From: Balanoglossus misakiensis
Taxonomy: Eukaryota; Hemichordata
NCBI GenBank assembly: GCA_040954595.2
Contig: CM082598.2
Coordinates: 6,882,001-6,946,000, forward strand
Reading direction: 5' to 3'
DNA length: 64,000 nucleotides
A model generated the notes under the pieces. That model was not told the DNA's origin. It worked only from the letters and a program-made list of their open reading frames with translations, and searched no databases. A program made the translations under genes and the position numbers. Shown piece after piece: positions 33,036 to 43,043 of the stretch (the stretch's first letter is position 1; each line of letters starts with the position of its first letter).

Positions 33036-35553
33036 CAACACGATTTCAAGAGGGTTTCGAGACCCCTCTGGTCTCGAAACCCTAAATATTTGGTAACTTA
33101 AGCGTTTTCCACATCACTTAGACCCAAGCTAAAGACCTAAAGAATCACCTCCAATTTACATATACCCATATATGAATGAATGTTTGTGGTTAAGTCCTCA
33201 ACTGACCATATGGCGACGCACTTTTCTGGCCCTCACTACCATAAACGACGTTGAATTTATTGTGATCAGTATTTACCTTCACAAATATGCACAAAACAAA
33301 AACGGTACTATCACATTAAAATGATGTATACAATGTACCAAGGTTCTGCCCAGCCTTGCATCACTGAGAGCTGGTCGGATAATTAATATTCATGAGCTAA
33401 TTAATATTCATCAGAAATACTATAGGGGCCGGACATAAAATTAAAAGACTCACCGAGGGCGCTGCGAGTATCACAAGGCACAGTTTCATTGTCATGTCCC
33501 GTACACCCAATATCAACATTGGGAGTTCCGCCGAAGAGGCACTCGCGAGTTCTATTGCGGCGACCGACCAATCCGCCTCCTGGCACTGGTTCACATGGAG
33601 CCAGACTCCACATTGACCAAACTAGAACAAATAATAACAAGTAGTATGCTTGATCAGTTTAACATTGAACACAATTATCACTGAGAAAATTTGCAAAAGA
33701 CAGCTACGTTTGCAATCAAGTGTGTTGTACGAGGACGGTAGGGCAATTCTCTCTACCTTAAATGGGGTTTTGCTACCTGACTCACCCGGACAAATATGCA
33801 TGTGACACTTCTGGTAGTCTGTATGACGACCCGCACAGGAGTTTCCGCCATCTCCGGGGACCGGGCTGTTGCACTCTCGTGTACGGGTTTGATATCCGGC
33901 GTTACACGACGCCGTACAGTCGGACCAGGAGCTCCAATCGCCCCAGCCGCCGTCAGTCACTGGAGCACAATGAAAGAAAGAAAAAACATAAGCGAGAAAC
34001 TTCTCATTTCGCACATGACTTAACATTCTTTATTCGCCGCTGCTCCATCTGAAGCCTTGAGTTGTTCAACATCTCTCGGAATATCAATCAACTTCTCATT
34101 AAATCCTAAATCGCCAAGGAAACTCCATTGAACAGTTTTAATTGCATAGTTGTTTACATTGTTTCAAAAGGGGCGATCACAGTAGCGAACTCATTAACTA
34201 AGTAGTCTTTGCATTTCTCATTGTTCATAATTTGCATATAATTAAATGCTATGTTAATGAGTTCTTGTGTTTCCCAAACTTTTAAACGCGGAGCAATTTC
34301 CTTATTAATACTCAGCTGAGAGGAATGTTTTTCTCTATAAGAGAGTAATTTACAGCCACATTTCCAATATTTGTCGATCATTTCGCATGACGCGCCGTGT
34401 CTTGATCCGATCGAGCAAAATTCGACAAAATGTAAATGTACAGACTGACTGCTACTTTCTATCTACTTTCTGGGGACATTGCAGGGTTGTTCTGTATTAA
34501 GTTTACTGGATTTTTTTTCTGTTGTGTCTCTTTTTATGGAGTTGTTTCTGTTTTTGTATGTTTTTTACAGTATGGGCATACAGCCTGAATTAAAGAATAA
34601 ATAAAATAAATAAAGTATTAATGTTTTGGACTTGGGTCGCACCCCCCCCCCCGTACGAGAACCATGGGAGTACCCTCCCCCCGGGGGTTACACACAGGCA
34701 GAGTCACAGCAATGAACCGCCGTCCACAAGACTGACCATATACCCGGTAAACGTACCTGGTATGTTGCAAGTTGGTCCAATAAAGCGACTCCCCTCCCTG
34801 CAGATACAGGAAAAAGTATCGCCGGTAGGGTTTTCTAGGCACCGTCCTCCGTTCAAACAAGGTTGACTGGCGCACGGTCTTGCTCTAGCCTGAAAGACAT
34901 TATTCCGTCTGACTAAGTATACTCACCCACATATACTACACATCAGATTGGCGAAATTTCAATGCAATAGCCACAGAATGATAATATTCAACATATAGGA
35001 ACTACTCGTTGACAAAATCCGAGAAAAGAAACTTAATTTTGGGATCTATATGAAAAATTCGACTACTGACTAGCAGGGTGTCTTTCACCGTAGTGGCGAT
35101 TGTTCAAGCAAGATGAACTTCTCATAAGCAAGAACCAACAAGAAAATGTGAAATATCATTTAAAGCCACATGTGGTTAGTGTTTTCTTACCTCGATGACT
35201 GTGTACTGATCATTTCGACCGTATTCCCAACCTGGACGGTGCTGCAGGGAGTCATAATTCGGCGCCTCGGTCGGACAGATCTCGCAGATTCTCTGAAAGG
35301 CTTGATAGTTGAACGACTTGCACTTCTCGCCCCGCCGGTAGCACGTGTTGGCGCACAGAAACACGTAGAGGGTGTCCATGTGCATCGTCGGATTCGGGCA
35401 CGAGAACGACATGTGCGGGGTTGGGATTTCGCTCTGGACAAGGTACGCCTGCGCCCCCTCGTCGAACTGGTCCCCGCTGTTGGGCGACGCTGCGACAGAA
35501 CCCAGCGCAAAGGTGGAAACTTGGGCCAGCAGAACCAACGCTTGCAAACTCAT
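27777..35553 (-). CDS. Secreted PAN-EGF-TSP1-CCP-C-type lectin protein, copy B (intact)
   Basis: Ten exons on -: 35553-35191, 34889-34757, 33959-33786, 33621-33454, 30802-30698, 30487-30314, 30082-29909, 29659-29489, 28714-28488, 27956-27777. They sum to 1,869 nt, 622 codons plus TAG, with no internal stop; internal junctions are mainly phase 1. The ATG at 35553 (AACCATGAG) starts a hydrophobic signal peptide (MSLQALVLLAQVSTFALGSV). Domains by residue: PAN/Apple 47-121, EGF 126-164, TSP1 168-222, TSP1-like 224-278, Cys-containing linker 280-314, TSP1 315-372, CCP 374-430, CCP 433-487, C-type lectin 490-622. All of these are extracellular, disulfide-bonded modules used for adhesion, complement-like recognition or lectin binding, so a secreted recognition protein is inferred. 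No transmembrane segment was seen. The exact domain order is not one I recognise from a named gene. Confidence 0.88.
28488..28714 (-). CDS. Copy B exon 9: C-type lectin, first half
   Basis: 227 nt, phase 1 to 0. It has the front half of a C-type lectin fold: NLCRKIV, YTVCAGKSKYKWHDAKDKCQ, SLVKFDDEDKF and YPYWIGL. WIGL is the fold's signature. Confidence 0.9.
29489..29659 (-). CDS. Copy B exon 8: second CCP/Sushi domain
   Basis: 57 codons, phase 1 to 1; 61 codons in copy A. The difference is two 6-nt indels, both in frame. Pattern: CLLP, TVQCTIGFH, TITCNKGHWEPTPKC. Confidence 0.85.
29775..29892. repeat. CATA and CA microsatellite, intron 7 of copy B
   Basis: The counterpart of the tract at 20,417-20,530, with a longer CA part. 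Confidence 0.95.
29909..30082 (-). CDS. Copy B exon 7: CCP/Sushi domain
   Basis: 58 codons, phase 1 to 1. The CCP pattern is clear: CSDPGMIENGHV, YLTFTCEW, MCIEGEWSNPLPVC. Four cysteines and the conserved tryptophan before the last cysteine are present. Confidence 0.92.
30314..30487 (-). CDS. Copy B exon 6: thrombospondin type 1 repeat
   Basis: 58 codons, phase 1 to 1. GAWGKWSPWGSCPDSCGWNV, then RTRTRKC and three further cysteines. Acceptor CCAG, donor GTAAGT. Confidence 0.92.
30698..30802 (-). CDS. Copy B exon 5: linker
   Basis: 35 codons, phase 1 to 1, with a predicted helical start (AAANKIIEAIKQEA) and two cysteines (ICARRPDAVGC). No known domain. Exon length and phase are the same in copy A (21602-21498). 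Confidence 0.7.
30975..32395 (+). repeat. 237-bp tandem repeat, six units
   Basis: Units recur every 236-238 bp, each with CTGCTCTGGATGC, AGGTCAAAGGTCA, CATACTGGTCCATGTC, CCAGACCTGTAGCCCTA and TAGGTATGCACATA followed by TTAATGAGTT. The first unit is the most diverged. Confidence 0.95.
31025..32222 (+). promoter_or_regulatory. Six perfect DR1 nuclear-receptor motifs
   Basis: AGGTCAAAGGTCA occurs at 31025-31037, 31263-31275, 31500-31512, 31736-31748, 31973-31985 and 32210-32222, once per 237-bp unit. Most units have a further AGGTCA-like or GGTCAC half-site about 6 bp on. This is the direct-repeat-1 consensus bound by RXR, HNF4 and COUP-TF type receptors. Whether it binds or acts here is not known. 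Confidence 0.6.
33454..33621 (-). CDS. Copy B exon 4: TSP1-like repeat
   Basis: 56 codons, phase 1 to 1. It starts VWSMWSL, then GRRNRTRECLFGG and two more cysteines. This is a divergent TSP1 module with fewer cysteines than exon 3. Confidence 0.8.
33786..33959 (-). CDS. Copy B exon 3: thrombospondin type 1 repeat
   Basis: 58 codons, phase 1 to 1. GGWGDWSSWSDCTASCNAGY carries WxxWxxW (C-mannosylation type) and CTASCNAG, which fits the O-fucosylation pattern; TRTREC follows and six cysteines are present. Same length in copy A (22524-22351). Confidence 0.92.
34441..34614 (+). mobile_element. Retroposon 3' fragment with AATAAA-type tail
   Basis: 174 bp present only in copy B, ending in GAATAAATAAAATAAATAAA, with GTA on both sides; copy A has a single GTA at the same place (AAATGTATTAATGG near 23,275). 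The microsatellite-like tail and short target duplication suggest a non-LTR retroposon (SINE or 5'-truncated LINE). Confidence 0.7.
34757..34889 (-). CDS. Copy B exon 2: EGF domain
   Basis: 133 nt, phase 0 to phase 1. Six cysteines in EGF spacing: PCASQPCLNGGRC, then FSCICREGSRFIGPTC. Acceptor TTTCAG, donor GTACGT. The glutamate codon GAG at 34794-34796 is TAG in copy A. Confidence 0.9.
35191..35553 (-). CDS. Copy B exon 1: signal peptide and PAN/Apple domain
   Basis: 121 codons ending in phase 0 at a GTAAG donor. After a signal peptide of about 20-22 residues, an acidic linker leads to a PAN/Apple module: FLCANTCYRRGEKCKSFNYQ, then RICEIC and a final GWEYGRNDQYTV. PAN domains bind protein or carbohydrate. 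The copy A exon is the same length (24473-24111). Confidence 0.88.
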
Positions 35554-36463
35554 GGTTAAGCGCTGGCGGGCGTTGGCTAATGTGTTAAAACTTGTCAAAG
35601 CCCCAGAGTTTTACTCCTGCGTGTTTCGGGGTAATTACCTACTCGATAACCATAAGCTCAATGAGCATAGGCGTATTTACTCATCAACCTATGAAATTAA
35701 AAGTAATTTAGATGTTTAGTTAGGCCTACCCAGTGTGACCGGAACAGCCCACGATATTTGCATCAATGCTGTCCTCATGCGAAACGCAAAGGGAAGTGTT
35801 CCACTGCGTTGAACTCAGGTTAATAAAACGAAAAAAACGTGTCAGGATTCACGTCTTCCTCGAGTCAAAGTGAATAAAGACTTATAATATGCGCGACTCT
35901 GTAACATTCACAGACAACTGTCACTACTTATTACGTCTAAACAAGTCATATGTGCATTCATACTCGGGGGGGGGGGGTATTCGGGTCAGATAATCATTAC
36001 CCCATGAAATGTTTTCAAATACACTGATGCTTTTAAATTATTTTGCAGTGTACGGTACAGACAGGTAACATGTTTCTGTTGCCGCGGTAACCATTGGAAT
36101 TAATTCCACTATTAATGGCCTTACAATTACCAAGGGCGTGTCCCGCAATAAAGTTTGCTCGTGTTTTATTAATCAACACAATTTAATTTTCGTTATGTTT
36201 ACCAAGCAGCTTCATCCGGTGCCGGTAAAAAGCAATTAATCATTAATTTTTTTTATATTTTGTCCGCAAATTAGAACAAAATTTCACTAAGACAATAATA
36301 GGTATCACGGACGACAGTATACGATGTAATGTAAACATGGCTCTCATTGGTCAATAGATACGAGCATTGTGATTGGACGAAAGCTCTTTCCAATATTACA
36401 ACCCTGAAGCCTGTGTTTGTTTGCCCGCCTGCCTGCCTGCCTGCCTCCCTCTCTGACTTTCCA

Positions 36464-37143
36464 GCAATTTCAGAGTATCTATCTGCCTTATATCCCGCCC
36501 ACCTTTGGCCTTGCTCTCTTCGATTCAGTGCAGAATTCACCTGAACCGAAAACCAACTCTACTTAATGTACGCGCAGAACATAAACCGGAAACTGCGCGC
36601 ACCCGTCTTTTCCCCATAGGATTACATTGAAAATCGCCAGAAAACAAACTTCTACTATTGTCATTTTCACGAAATTTTACACATAGCTCAGTCTAGCAAA
36701 TATAAATTCATTGGTCAAATAAAATATAGGGGTCACTGCGCTCTATTTTGAGATAAATTGCGTTAAAAATTCTGCCCATAGACAAACCATTGGTGAAAAA
36801 TGCTGAGTCAGCAGTTTTCTTCTATTATCGACTAAATTCATGGCTCTGTATTTCATAAACAAGCGCGGTGACCCCTATATTTTATTACGGTTTTTCATTA
36901 TACATACAAAGGAGAATCCAAAAATCTACAATTAAAAAAATGACAATAGTTTCAATTTTACTGAACGTACATCCTTAACACTACATTGCCGGTCACATCA
37001 GCGTTATCTTTCACCAGGGAGGTAAACATATCATCTCTCTGTAACAAACCGACCACACTTCAATTACAGAAGGCACAGCCGGGGGAGATAGGTAAACAAT
37101 TTACACGCCGCGGGCCAAGCGATACACCCAGGTCTAATGTCAC
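36464..37143. mobile_element. Insertion in copy B 5' flank with nested MITE
   Basis: Copy A runs from CTCTCTGACTTTCCA straight to TTTTCCTTATTAAAA (25,287); copy B has about 680 bp between. The insert has no clear gene and carries the family 1 TTAA element at 36,563-36,978 within it, so two insertion events are stacked. Confidence 0.65.
36563..36978 (-). mobile_element. TTAA-flanked MITE, family 1, copy 2
   Basis: 416 bp, reversed relative to copy 1, bounded by TTAA at 36563-36566 and 36975-36978 with TGTACGCG and CGTACATCC at the ends. The inner GGGGTCAC inverted pair is kept. Confidence 0.85.
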
Positions 37144-38203
37144 ATTTTCCTTATTAAAAAGAATAATATAATTCATATCTGGTGATACCACATGTGGGAT
37201 TTGGGTTCTTGTATATCGTCTGTTTTTAATTTTAAGAGGGCTAAGACTCCTTTCAAAGTAAATTTATAGTTTCAGCCATTTTGGCAATTTCAAAGTGTAG
37301 GGCAGGGTACACACATCTTCAAAGAGCTGGAATGTCTGATAGAGGTGTATTATCGATCACCAGTTTCACTTGTCAACTTCCATTGGTTAAACACAGAAGA
37401 AATCCGCCATCTTGAAATTCTGTCGATCACATGATTTTTTATCACTAACCTAGATAGCAAAAACTTATTTAATGTAGTGAGAATAGGCCGGTATTAGATT
37501 CAGGAGACAAAAAGTATCACTGATACCGACAATGGTAATAACTAAAGTCCAGAACAGACTGAGGAAATTGGGACTGTGAAACCGATGGTTTCATCCGCAA
37601 TACAATCTTCATTCTCTGTCTCATAAAATATGCAAGTTGCTTAATTAAGATGGCGGTTTCGTGGGTAGTAAATTACCTAATGTTTTGTATCGACCGCAAT
37701 GGAAGAAATCTAAAACAAAAAAAAACACAAAATAAGAAGAATACTTTCATGTCGATTGAGTTCGTGACTGTCGTAAAAGTGTCCCCTTGGGAATATAGTA
37801 ACTCTCGTCGATAACGTGGTTACGCTATACTATTTGAAACCGTTCCCGCGTGGCCCGTGAAAATATCATCGGCACCATAAAACAATATAGCGCCGCCGTG
37901 GCTATGTAAATGTATTGTAGAAAACCAGTAATAATTTATAAGACACTTTCTTGGGAATCGACGATGATTTTGATCGTGTGTACTGATTTATGCCTTTTCC
38001 TTAAAACACTGAATTGATATCTGTCGACAACTGAACGAGTGATGTCTTTGATCAATCAATGGTCAACGGGGTAGAAAAGTTTGAGGGTAGTAACGATTGA
38101 AACCGTTACAAACATCGTCCTGTTGATAACCGGAAGGAACAATGTTATCTTTCTTTTGTTGTCTCATACAAAATGGCTACAAACATGTATCGCATGCAAA
38201 AAT

Positions 38204-39269
38204 GGTTACAAAACATACAGGTGTGAAGAGTCTTAGAGCTTGTAGTCGACGGTAGCACGCAATGCAAACCCAAGCTGACACATAACATTTGGAGGCAGAG
38301 TTCGAAAAGGTAACTCAGTTTGATAGCAGAGCAAGTGTTCGGGCAGAAGAGACCATGGTTTTCGAGGAATGATTTGGACCTGGGGGGGGGGGGGGCAGTA
38401 CACCTGCTGTAAATCTCTGAGATTATTATGACAAACAACGGACAAAATATTAGCTTACCTTCTCACAATCTTCAGACTTTTCTTTGTTCGGCCATAGGCT
38501 CATATATGAACGTGGTACTGACAACGGTCTACAGATGATTGAAACAAAGGGGTAAATGTGAGACTTTCAATGGATAAAGTCAGTTCACCAGCTTCACACA
38601 ACATCCACTAATTGGAACTCCTTTTTTGGTTGTCGAGTGTGGTCTATGTGAGAAGTTATTTTATTTGGAAACGCATTAACAGAGAAAAAAAACATGACAT
38701 ACATCGCCCCAAACTTTTTTTGGCCACCTCTGGGTTGCACTTTGGGTGACAGAAATCGACTGATGGTTTCCAAAAATCCGCTTAATACCATGAGCGGTAT
38801 GTAATGCAACGGTATTAGTCACCCCATTGCCCATCAGAGAAAAGGAACGTCTTTGGCAAAGTATTGCAAAGCCTTCAGTTGACCAAGAGAAAGTTGACGA
38901 AGCATGCATATGTGGACAGTGGGTGTTGACAACAAAGTGACTATATATTGATGATAGCTTAATATTAATGCCAATCATACTTGCAAATTAATTGTCTGTG
39001 TGGATGACTGCTCCTGTATTTGTGTGCTTTTATATATAGCATATAATCATTGACAATAACAAAACGACAGTGTTTCATCAGGTGTTCTCGCAAATTTAAA
39101 AAAAATGTGAATTCCAAATGCATTTTTTATCTATTTGGTCTTAAATATATTCTGCTTCGTCATACAACATGTAATCGGGTATTAGTACGGTTCAAAGGAT
39201 CCAAAAGGTTTCAAAAGTCGCACTCTGCCATATAACCGATAAAACGAATTGTGGTAATAGTGGGGCAGT
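38204..39269. other. No gene seen
   Basis: Sequence past the duplicated segment. It contains a G run at 38,382-38,395. No domain-bearing exon or repeat family was recognised. Confidence 0.5.
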
Positions 39270-40365
39270 TAACCAAAAAATCGTGCACTTTGGGTTAAAA
39301 GCATGAAACTTGGTACAGTTATGCTTTGACTCATGGCGTCCATTTTCTGATATGGATCCAAAATGACAGCGCCCTCTAGTGGCCAGAAACAGACATTCAT
39401 ACTTTAAAATCGTGCACTTCGGGTTAAAAGCATGAAATTTGGTACAATTATTCATTGACCCATGGCGGACATTTTCCAATATGGATCCCAAAATACAGCG
39501 CCCCCTATCGGCCAGAAACTAACATTCACACTTTTTCCCCATTAATGGCACTTTTTGGTGAAGTTTAACACTCAGACACAGCAATGTGGGTTGCAAAACA
39601 TGCTTGCTACCATACATTCCTCTGTATATTATCCTAATTCTGATCAATCTTGATGACATCTTCCTTCACAGTAACAAAGAGCACTGCTGTCAGACTAGAC
39701 CCAAAGCACCTACAGAATCATGTGCATGACTTTTGCAACTAATTTCCTGAGGTTGACCATTTTCTTGGGTTTGACTAAGAGTTGTCCACTTTGATTTCCA
39801 CTGGGATTCTGTTGGTTTGATATAGCTTTGCTAGGTTTCTCATAGCACATGTTCTTTAAAAGCTGCCTGTGTAGAAGGAAAATTCTCGAGAACCCTTGAC
39901 TTTCTGGAGAAGATGTGTTGTCTTACCCCTTTGCATGACTTTGTGTATTCAACTGGTTCTGTTATACCGACGAACACATCGTTCAATTAGTAACATACAA
40001 GATTGATCTGATACATGTACATCAGGATTATGATAATATTCAAAGGAATGTATGGTAGCAAGCATGTTTTACAACCCACATTCCTGTGTCTGAGTGTTAA
40101 ACTTGACCAAAAAGTGCCATTAATGGGGGGAAAAGTGTAAATGTCAGTTTCTGGCCACCATATTGGAAAATGTCTGCCATGGGTCAATGAATAATTGTAC
40201 CAAATGTCATGCTTTTAACCGGAAGTGCACAATTTTAAAGTAGGAATGTATGTTTCTGGCCAATAGAGGGCGCTGTCATTGTGGATCCATATCAGTAAAT
40301 GGCCGCCATGGGTCAATGCATAAGTGTACCAAGTTTCATGCTTTTAACCCAAAGTGCACAATTAT
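39270..40365. mobile_element. Large fold-back element with about 350-bp arms
   Basis: The left arm (about 39,270-39,620) and right arm (about 40,020-40,365) are inverted copies: GTGGGTTGCAAAACATGCTT on the left answers AAGCATGTTTTACAACCCAC on the right. Each arm carries two direct subrepeats of about 130 bp with GGTTAAAAGCATGAAA and a TGGATCC plus CAGCGCCC pair. The 400-bp spacer shows no gene. Confidence 0.85.
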
Positions 40366-40397
40366 GCCAAAATTTGGGGTTTAGCTCCTGCACTATA

Positions 40398-40720
40398 TTG
40401 ATGTTTTTATTAGATATATTTTGGAAGAAGCATGCTTATTTAATCGTCGGAAACCCAGAATGTAGTACTGAATTTAAAGGAATACAATACTTCTAATTTG
40501 TATATTCCCATATATAGACAAAGGGGTGTGTCCAAGTCTTTTATTGATGTTTTTATTAGATATATTTTGGAAGAAGCACGCTTGTTTAATCGTCGGAAAC
40601 CAAGAATGTAGTACTGAATTTAAAGGAATACAATACTTCTAATTTGTATATTCCCATATATAGACAAAGGGGTGTGTCCAAGTCTTTAATTGATGTTGGC
40701 ATTAGATATATCTTGGGAGA
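40398..40720 (+). repeat. 146-bp tandem repeat, about 2.2 copies
   Basis: TTGATGTTTTTATTAGATAT starts at 40,398 and 40,544; a diverged partial copy starts at 40,690. The first two copies are almost identical. Confidence 0.9.
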
Positions 40721-41278
40721 CGTGTAAACTGCGGAAATGTCGAGCAAATCTCGTGACAATTGCAAGAGTGTGGATGGTTGTTAGTGAAGATACCAAACGC
40801 GAATTTGAGTTGAGCTGTGCACGCACCAGATGGCTGATAGAATTCGCGTGCCGCACAGAAGAATAGAGCATCGAGTTTCGTAGCATGTTTACGCCATCAG
40901 CACATTGTATCGAATTCAGGTACGATGTAACGTTATCCTATACCACAATATCCCACTTAAGACATACATGCAAAATTACTTCTGTTGCGGCGAGAGGTCT
41001 CAGAGAGGGAAAGTCTCACTATACAATCCCACGACAGTCTAAAGATAAAACAAAAAAAATTCGGTCTAAGTTTGATATCATTGTGTTGTACACTTTCTGT
41101 TCATTTTTTTTAAATGGGAGAGTTCCCGGAGACGAGGATGGTAACTTTACTTGTATAGCAAACAGAGGTAGAAGTACAGTGAATTATTGTTGTATTTCAA
41201 CAAGATTGTTTCTGTATATCACTCGGTTTGAAATCCCAACAGTGTTTGGATCTGACAATTTTCCGTTGATATGTAATC

Positions 41279-41634
41279 TTAAACGGACAAAGACTTTCTC
41301 TTGCTGCCCTTTTCCATCAATTATGTTTGATACAAGATACCGTTTATGTTAATGTACATGTGAATATGTAGTGAATGGAAGTTCAATCACACACAACTTC
41401 CATCCTGCTTGTATGATAAGAGAGTAAAACCTCGCCCAATATGAATAGATGGTAGAGACCAATTATTCATTTTGGCGTGATTTTTCACTCTCGTATCTAC
41501 AAGCGGGATGGAAGTTGTATGTGCTTGAGCGTTCATTCACTACATATACACATGTAGAATAACATAAACTGTGTATTGTATGAAACATAATTAATGGGGA
41601 AAAAAAGGCAGCGAGAGAGACTTTGTCCATTTAA
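41279..41634. mobile_element. TTAA-flanked MITE, family 2, long copy
   Basis: 356 bp between TTAA at 41279-41282 and 41631-41634. Inverted termini of about 95 bp: ACGGACAAAGACTTTCTC at the left, GAGAGACTTTGTCCAT at the right. The centre is another hairpin, with CACAACTTCCATCCTGCTTG answered by CAAGCGGGATGGAAGTTGTA. No coding capacity. Confidence 0.88.
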
Positions 41635-42080
41635 ATGTAATGTTGTACAGCCGCATGTCCTGTCCGAGTCAAGAATGCCAGGTAATATTGAAAAGTACAG
41701 GTGCAAGCAAGAAGAACGAGCAGCTTTCAGAAATTTATTTTCAACAGTGTATGGCAGAGACAAAATTCAACATGTTTTATCGTTGGTTAATTTACATGTA
41801 AACGACGTAGTCGATAATCTTACAGCTGTGCTTGAAGAGACGGGGAAAAGAATGTAATATGTTTGAACCGCCAGGAATGCCCAATCAATGTGGACGCACA
41901 GATGGTCATTGGTATGATAATGAGTCTGTTGTAAAAAGGAAGCTCAAATTCTATTGGTTGAATAAATTCAGAGCTTCGCTGAGCCCAGCTGATCATGATC
42001 ATTACTGACAAGTGAGAAACGATTACTCTAAGCTCTGTAAAGAAAAATATACCAGGTTTATGAACAAACAGACTGAGAAA

Positions 42081-42378
42081 CTCACCGTGCTTGTCTATGA
42101 AATACAGAGCTATGACTTCGATTATAGAAAAAAAACAGCTGACTCAGCATTTTCACATTGTCTATGGGCATTTTTTACGACATTTATCTCGAAATTGAGC
42201 TCGGTGACCCTTATATTTTATTTGACCAATGAATATATATTAACTTGACTGAGCTATGCGTAAAATTTCGTGAAAATGACAATAGTACAAGTTTGATTTT
42301 TAGCGAATATGAATGTAATCCTATGGGAATATGGGTGCGCGCAGTTTTCCGGTTTATGTTCTGCGCGTACATCCTTAA
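42081..42378 (+). mobile_element. TTAA-type MITE, family 1, copy 3 (left end lost)
   Basis: Matches 13,188-13,498 from CACCGTGCTTG to GCGCGTACATCCTTAA. The left terminus and its TTAA are missing. It lies inside the retrotransposon fragment. Confidence 0.8.
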
Positions 42379-42960
42379 AAGTGATATAGAGATGGTCAAT
42401 TGGGAGGAGTATTTTTCCGGTTTGTTGAATCTAGAAGGGGATGGGGAACTGTATCCTGATATGGATGGAAGAGAAATGAGTGAGATCAACAACATGTCAG
42501 ATCTTACAGTACAATTTTTAACCACTATTCTCCACGATTTGTATCATCGAAAGTTGCCCATGTAATAACTTGTTCTGTTTTAGATACTAACAATTATATG
42601 AAGTACATATACATTTATTTATTTTTATCCAGGAAAAGTACATTGAGAAATTAGAGTGAAAATTTTAAAAATCAAACAATGACTAACTGGGGTGGCCAGT
42701 CTCTGTTGAAAGTTACCATGTAAATTTCCTTTGTTCTGCCAATATAAAAATCAATATCTTTTTTGTTTGATTAAACAGGTGTTTCAAGTGTCACCGAAAT
42801 TCGTATATCCTCTCTCAATAATGCATGATATTCTAAATCATTTGAAATGGTAATTGACAATAAAATTCACCTTAAAAGTAAAGTAATAATTTCCTTGAAT
42901 AAAAGTTTTAAAATGGCTACTTTTTGGCATTTGGAAAATCTTTTCTATACTGTTTTACGA

Positions 42961-43043
42961 AAATACCGCAAAGTATGCCCGAGGACAAAAGCGCCTGAGC
43001 GTCGGGCGATGCGCTGCGCTAATGTGCATACTTTGCGGTATTT
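42961..43043. repeat. Hairpin with 18-bp perfect arms
   Basis: AAATACCGCAAAGTATGC at 42961-42978 is the exact reverse complement of 43026-43043. The 47-bp loop is GC-rich, unlike its surroundings. Confidence 0.85.

Larger units (their letters stand above)
30892..33082 (+). mobile_element. 2.2-kb insertion in intron 4 of copy B
   Basis: Copy A is continuous here (GACAATCGCAATATTTGGTA at 21,653). Copy B holds about 2.2 kb between GACAATCGCAAT and ATATTTGGTA. The insert starts GGGTTTCGAGAC (30892-30903) and ends GTCTCGAAACCC (33071-33082), an inverted pair. The right end is itself a hairpin, with 13-bp arms at 33052-33064 and 33070-33082. Inside are six tandem 237-bp units, a unique 0.65-kb part with no ORF of note, and an (AAT)n tract at 33,001. 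Exact target duplication is unclear. Confidence 0.8.
26937..38203 (-). repeat. Segmental duplication, copy B
   Basis: An 11.3-kb counterpart of 17,297-25,978. It is longer because of extra sequence in introns and 5' flank: a 2.2-kb element at about 30,863-33,083, a retroposon tail at 34,441-34,614, and insertions at about 36,464-37,143 and 37,190-37,550. A 179-bp piece of the 3' flank is also duplicated locally (GTTAACTGGTAGGCACACAT at 27,299 and 27,478). Confidence 0.92.
41029..42565 (+). pseudogene. Decayed non-LTR retrotransposon fragment (endonuclease part)
   Basis: Fragments in one direction look like the C-terminal half of an EEP (exonuclease-endonuclease-phosphatase) domain and the linker to the reverse transcriptase: FLNGRVPGDEDGNFTCIANR, GRSTVNY and SDNFPLIC before 41,279; KYRCKQEERAAF and DDVVDNLTAVLEE-like text (VNDVVDNLTAVLEETGKRM) at 41,690-41,857; WYDNESVVKRK and YSKLCKEKYTRF to 42,080; then NWEEYFSGLL after 42,378. 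Two TTAA-type elements interrupt it (41,279-41,634 and 42,081-42,378). Removing the first rejoins the frame exactly; a frame change and a stop near 41,857 and 42,007 show further decay. No reverse transcriptase core follows. Confidence 0.65.
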
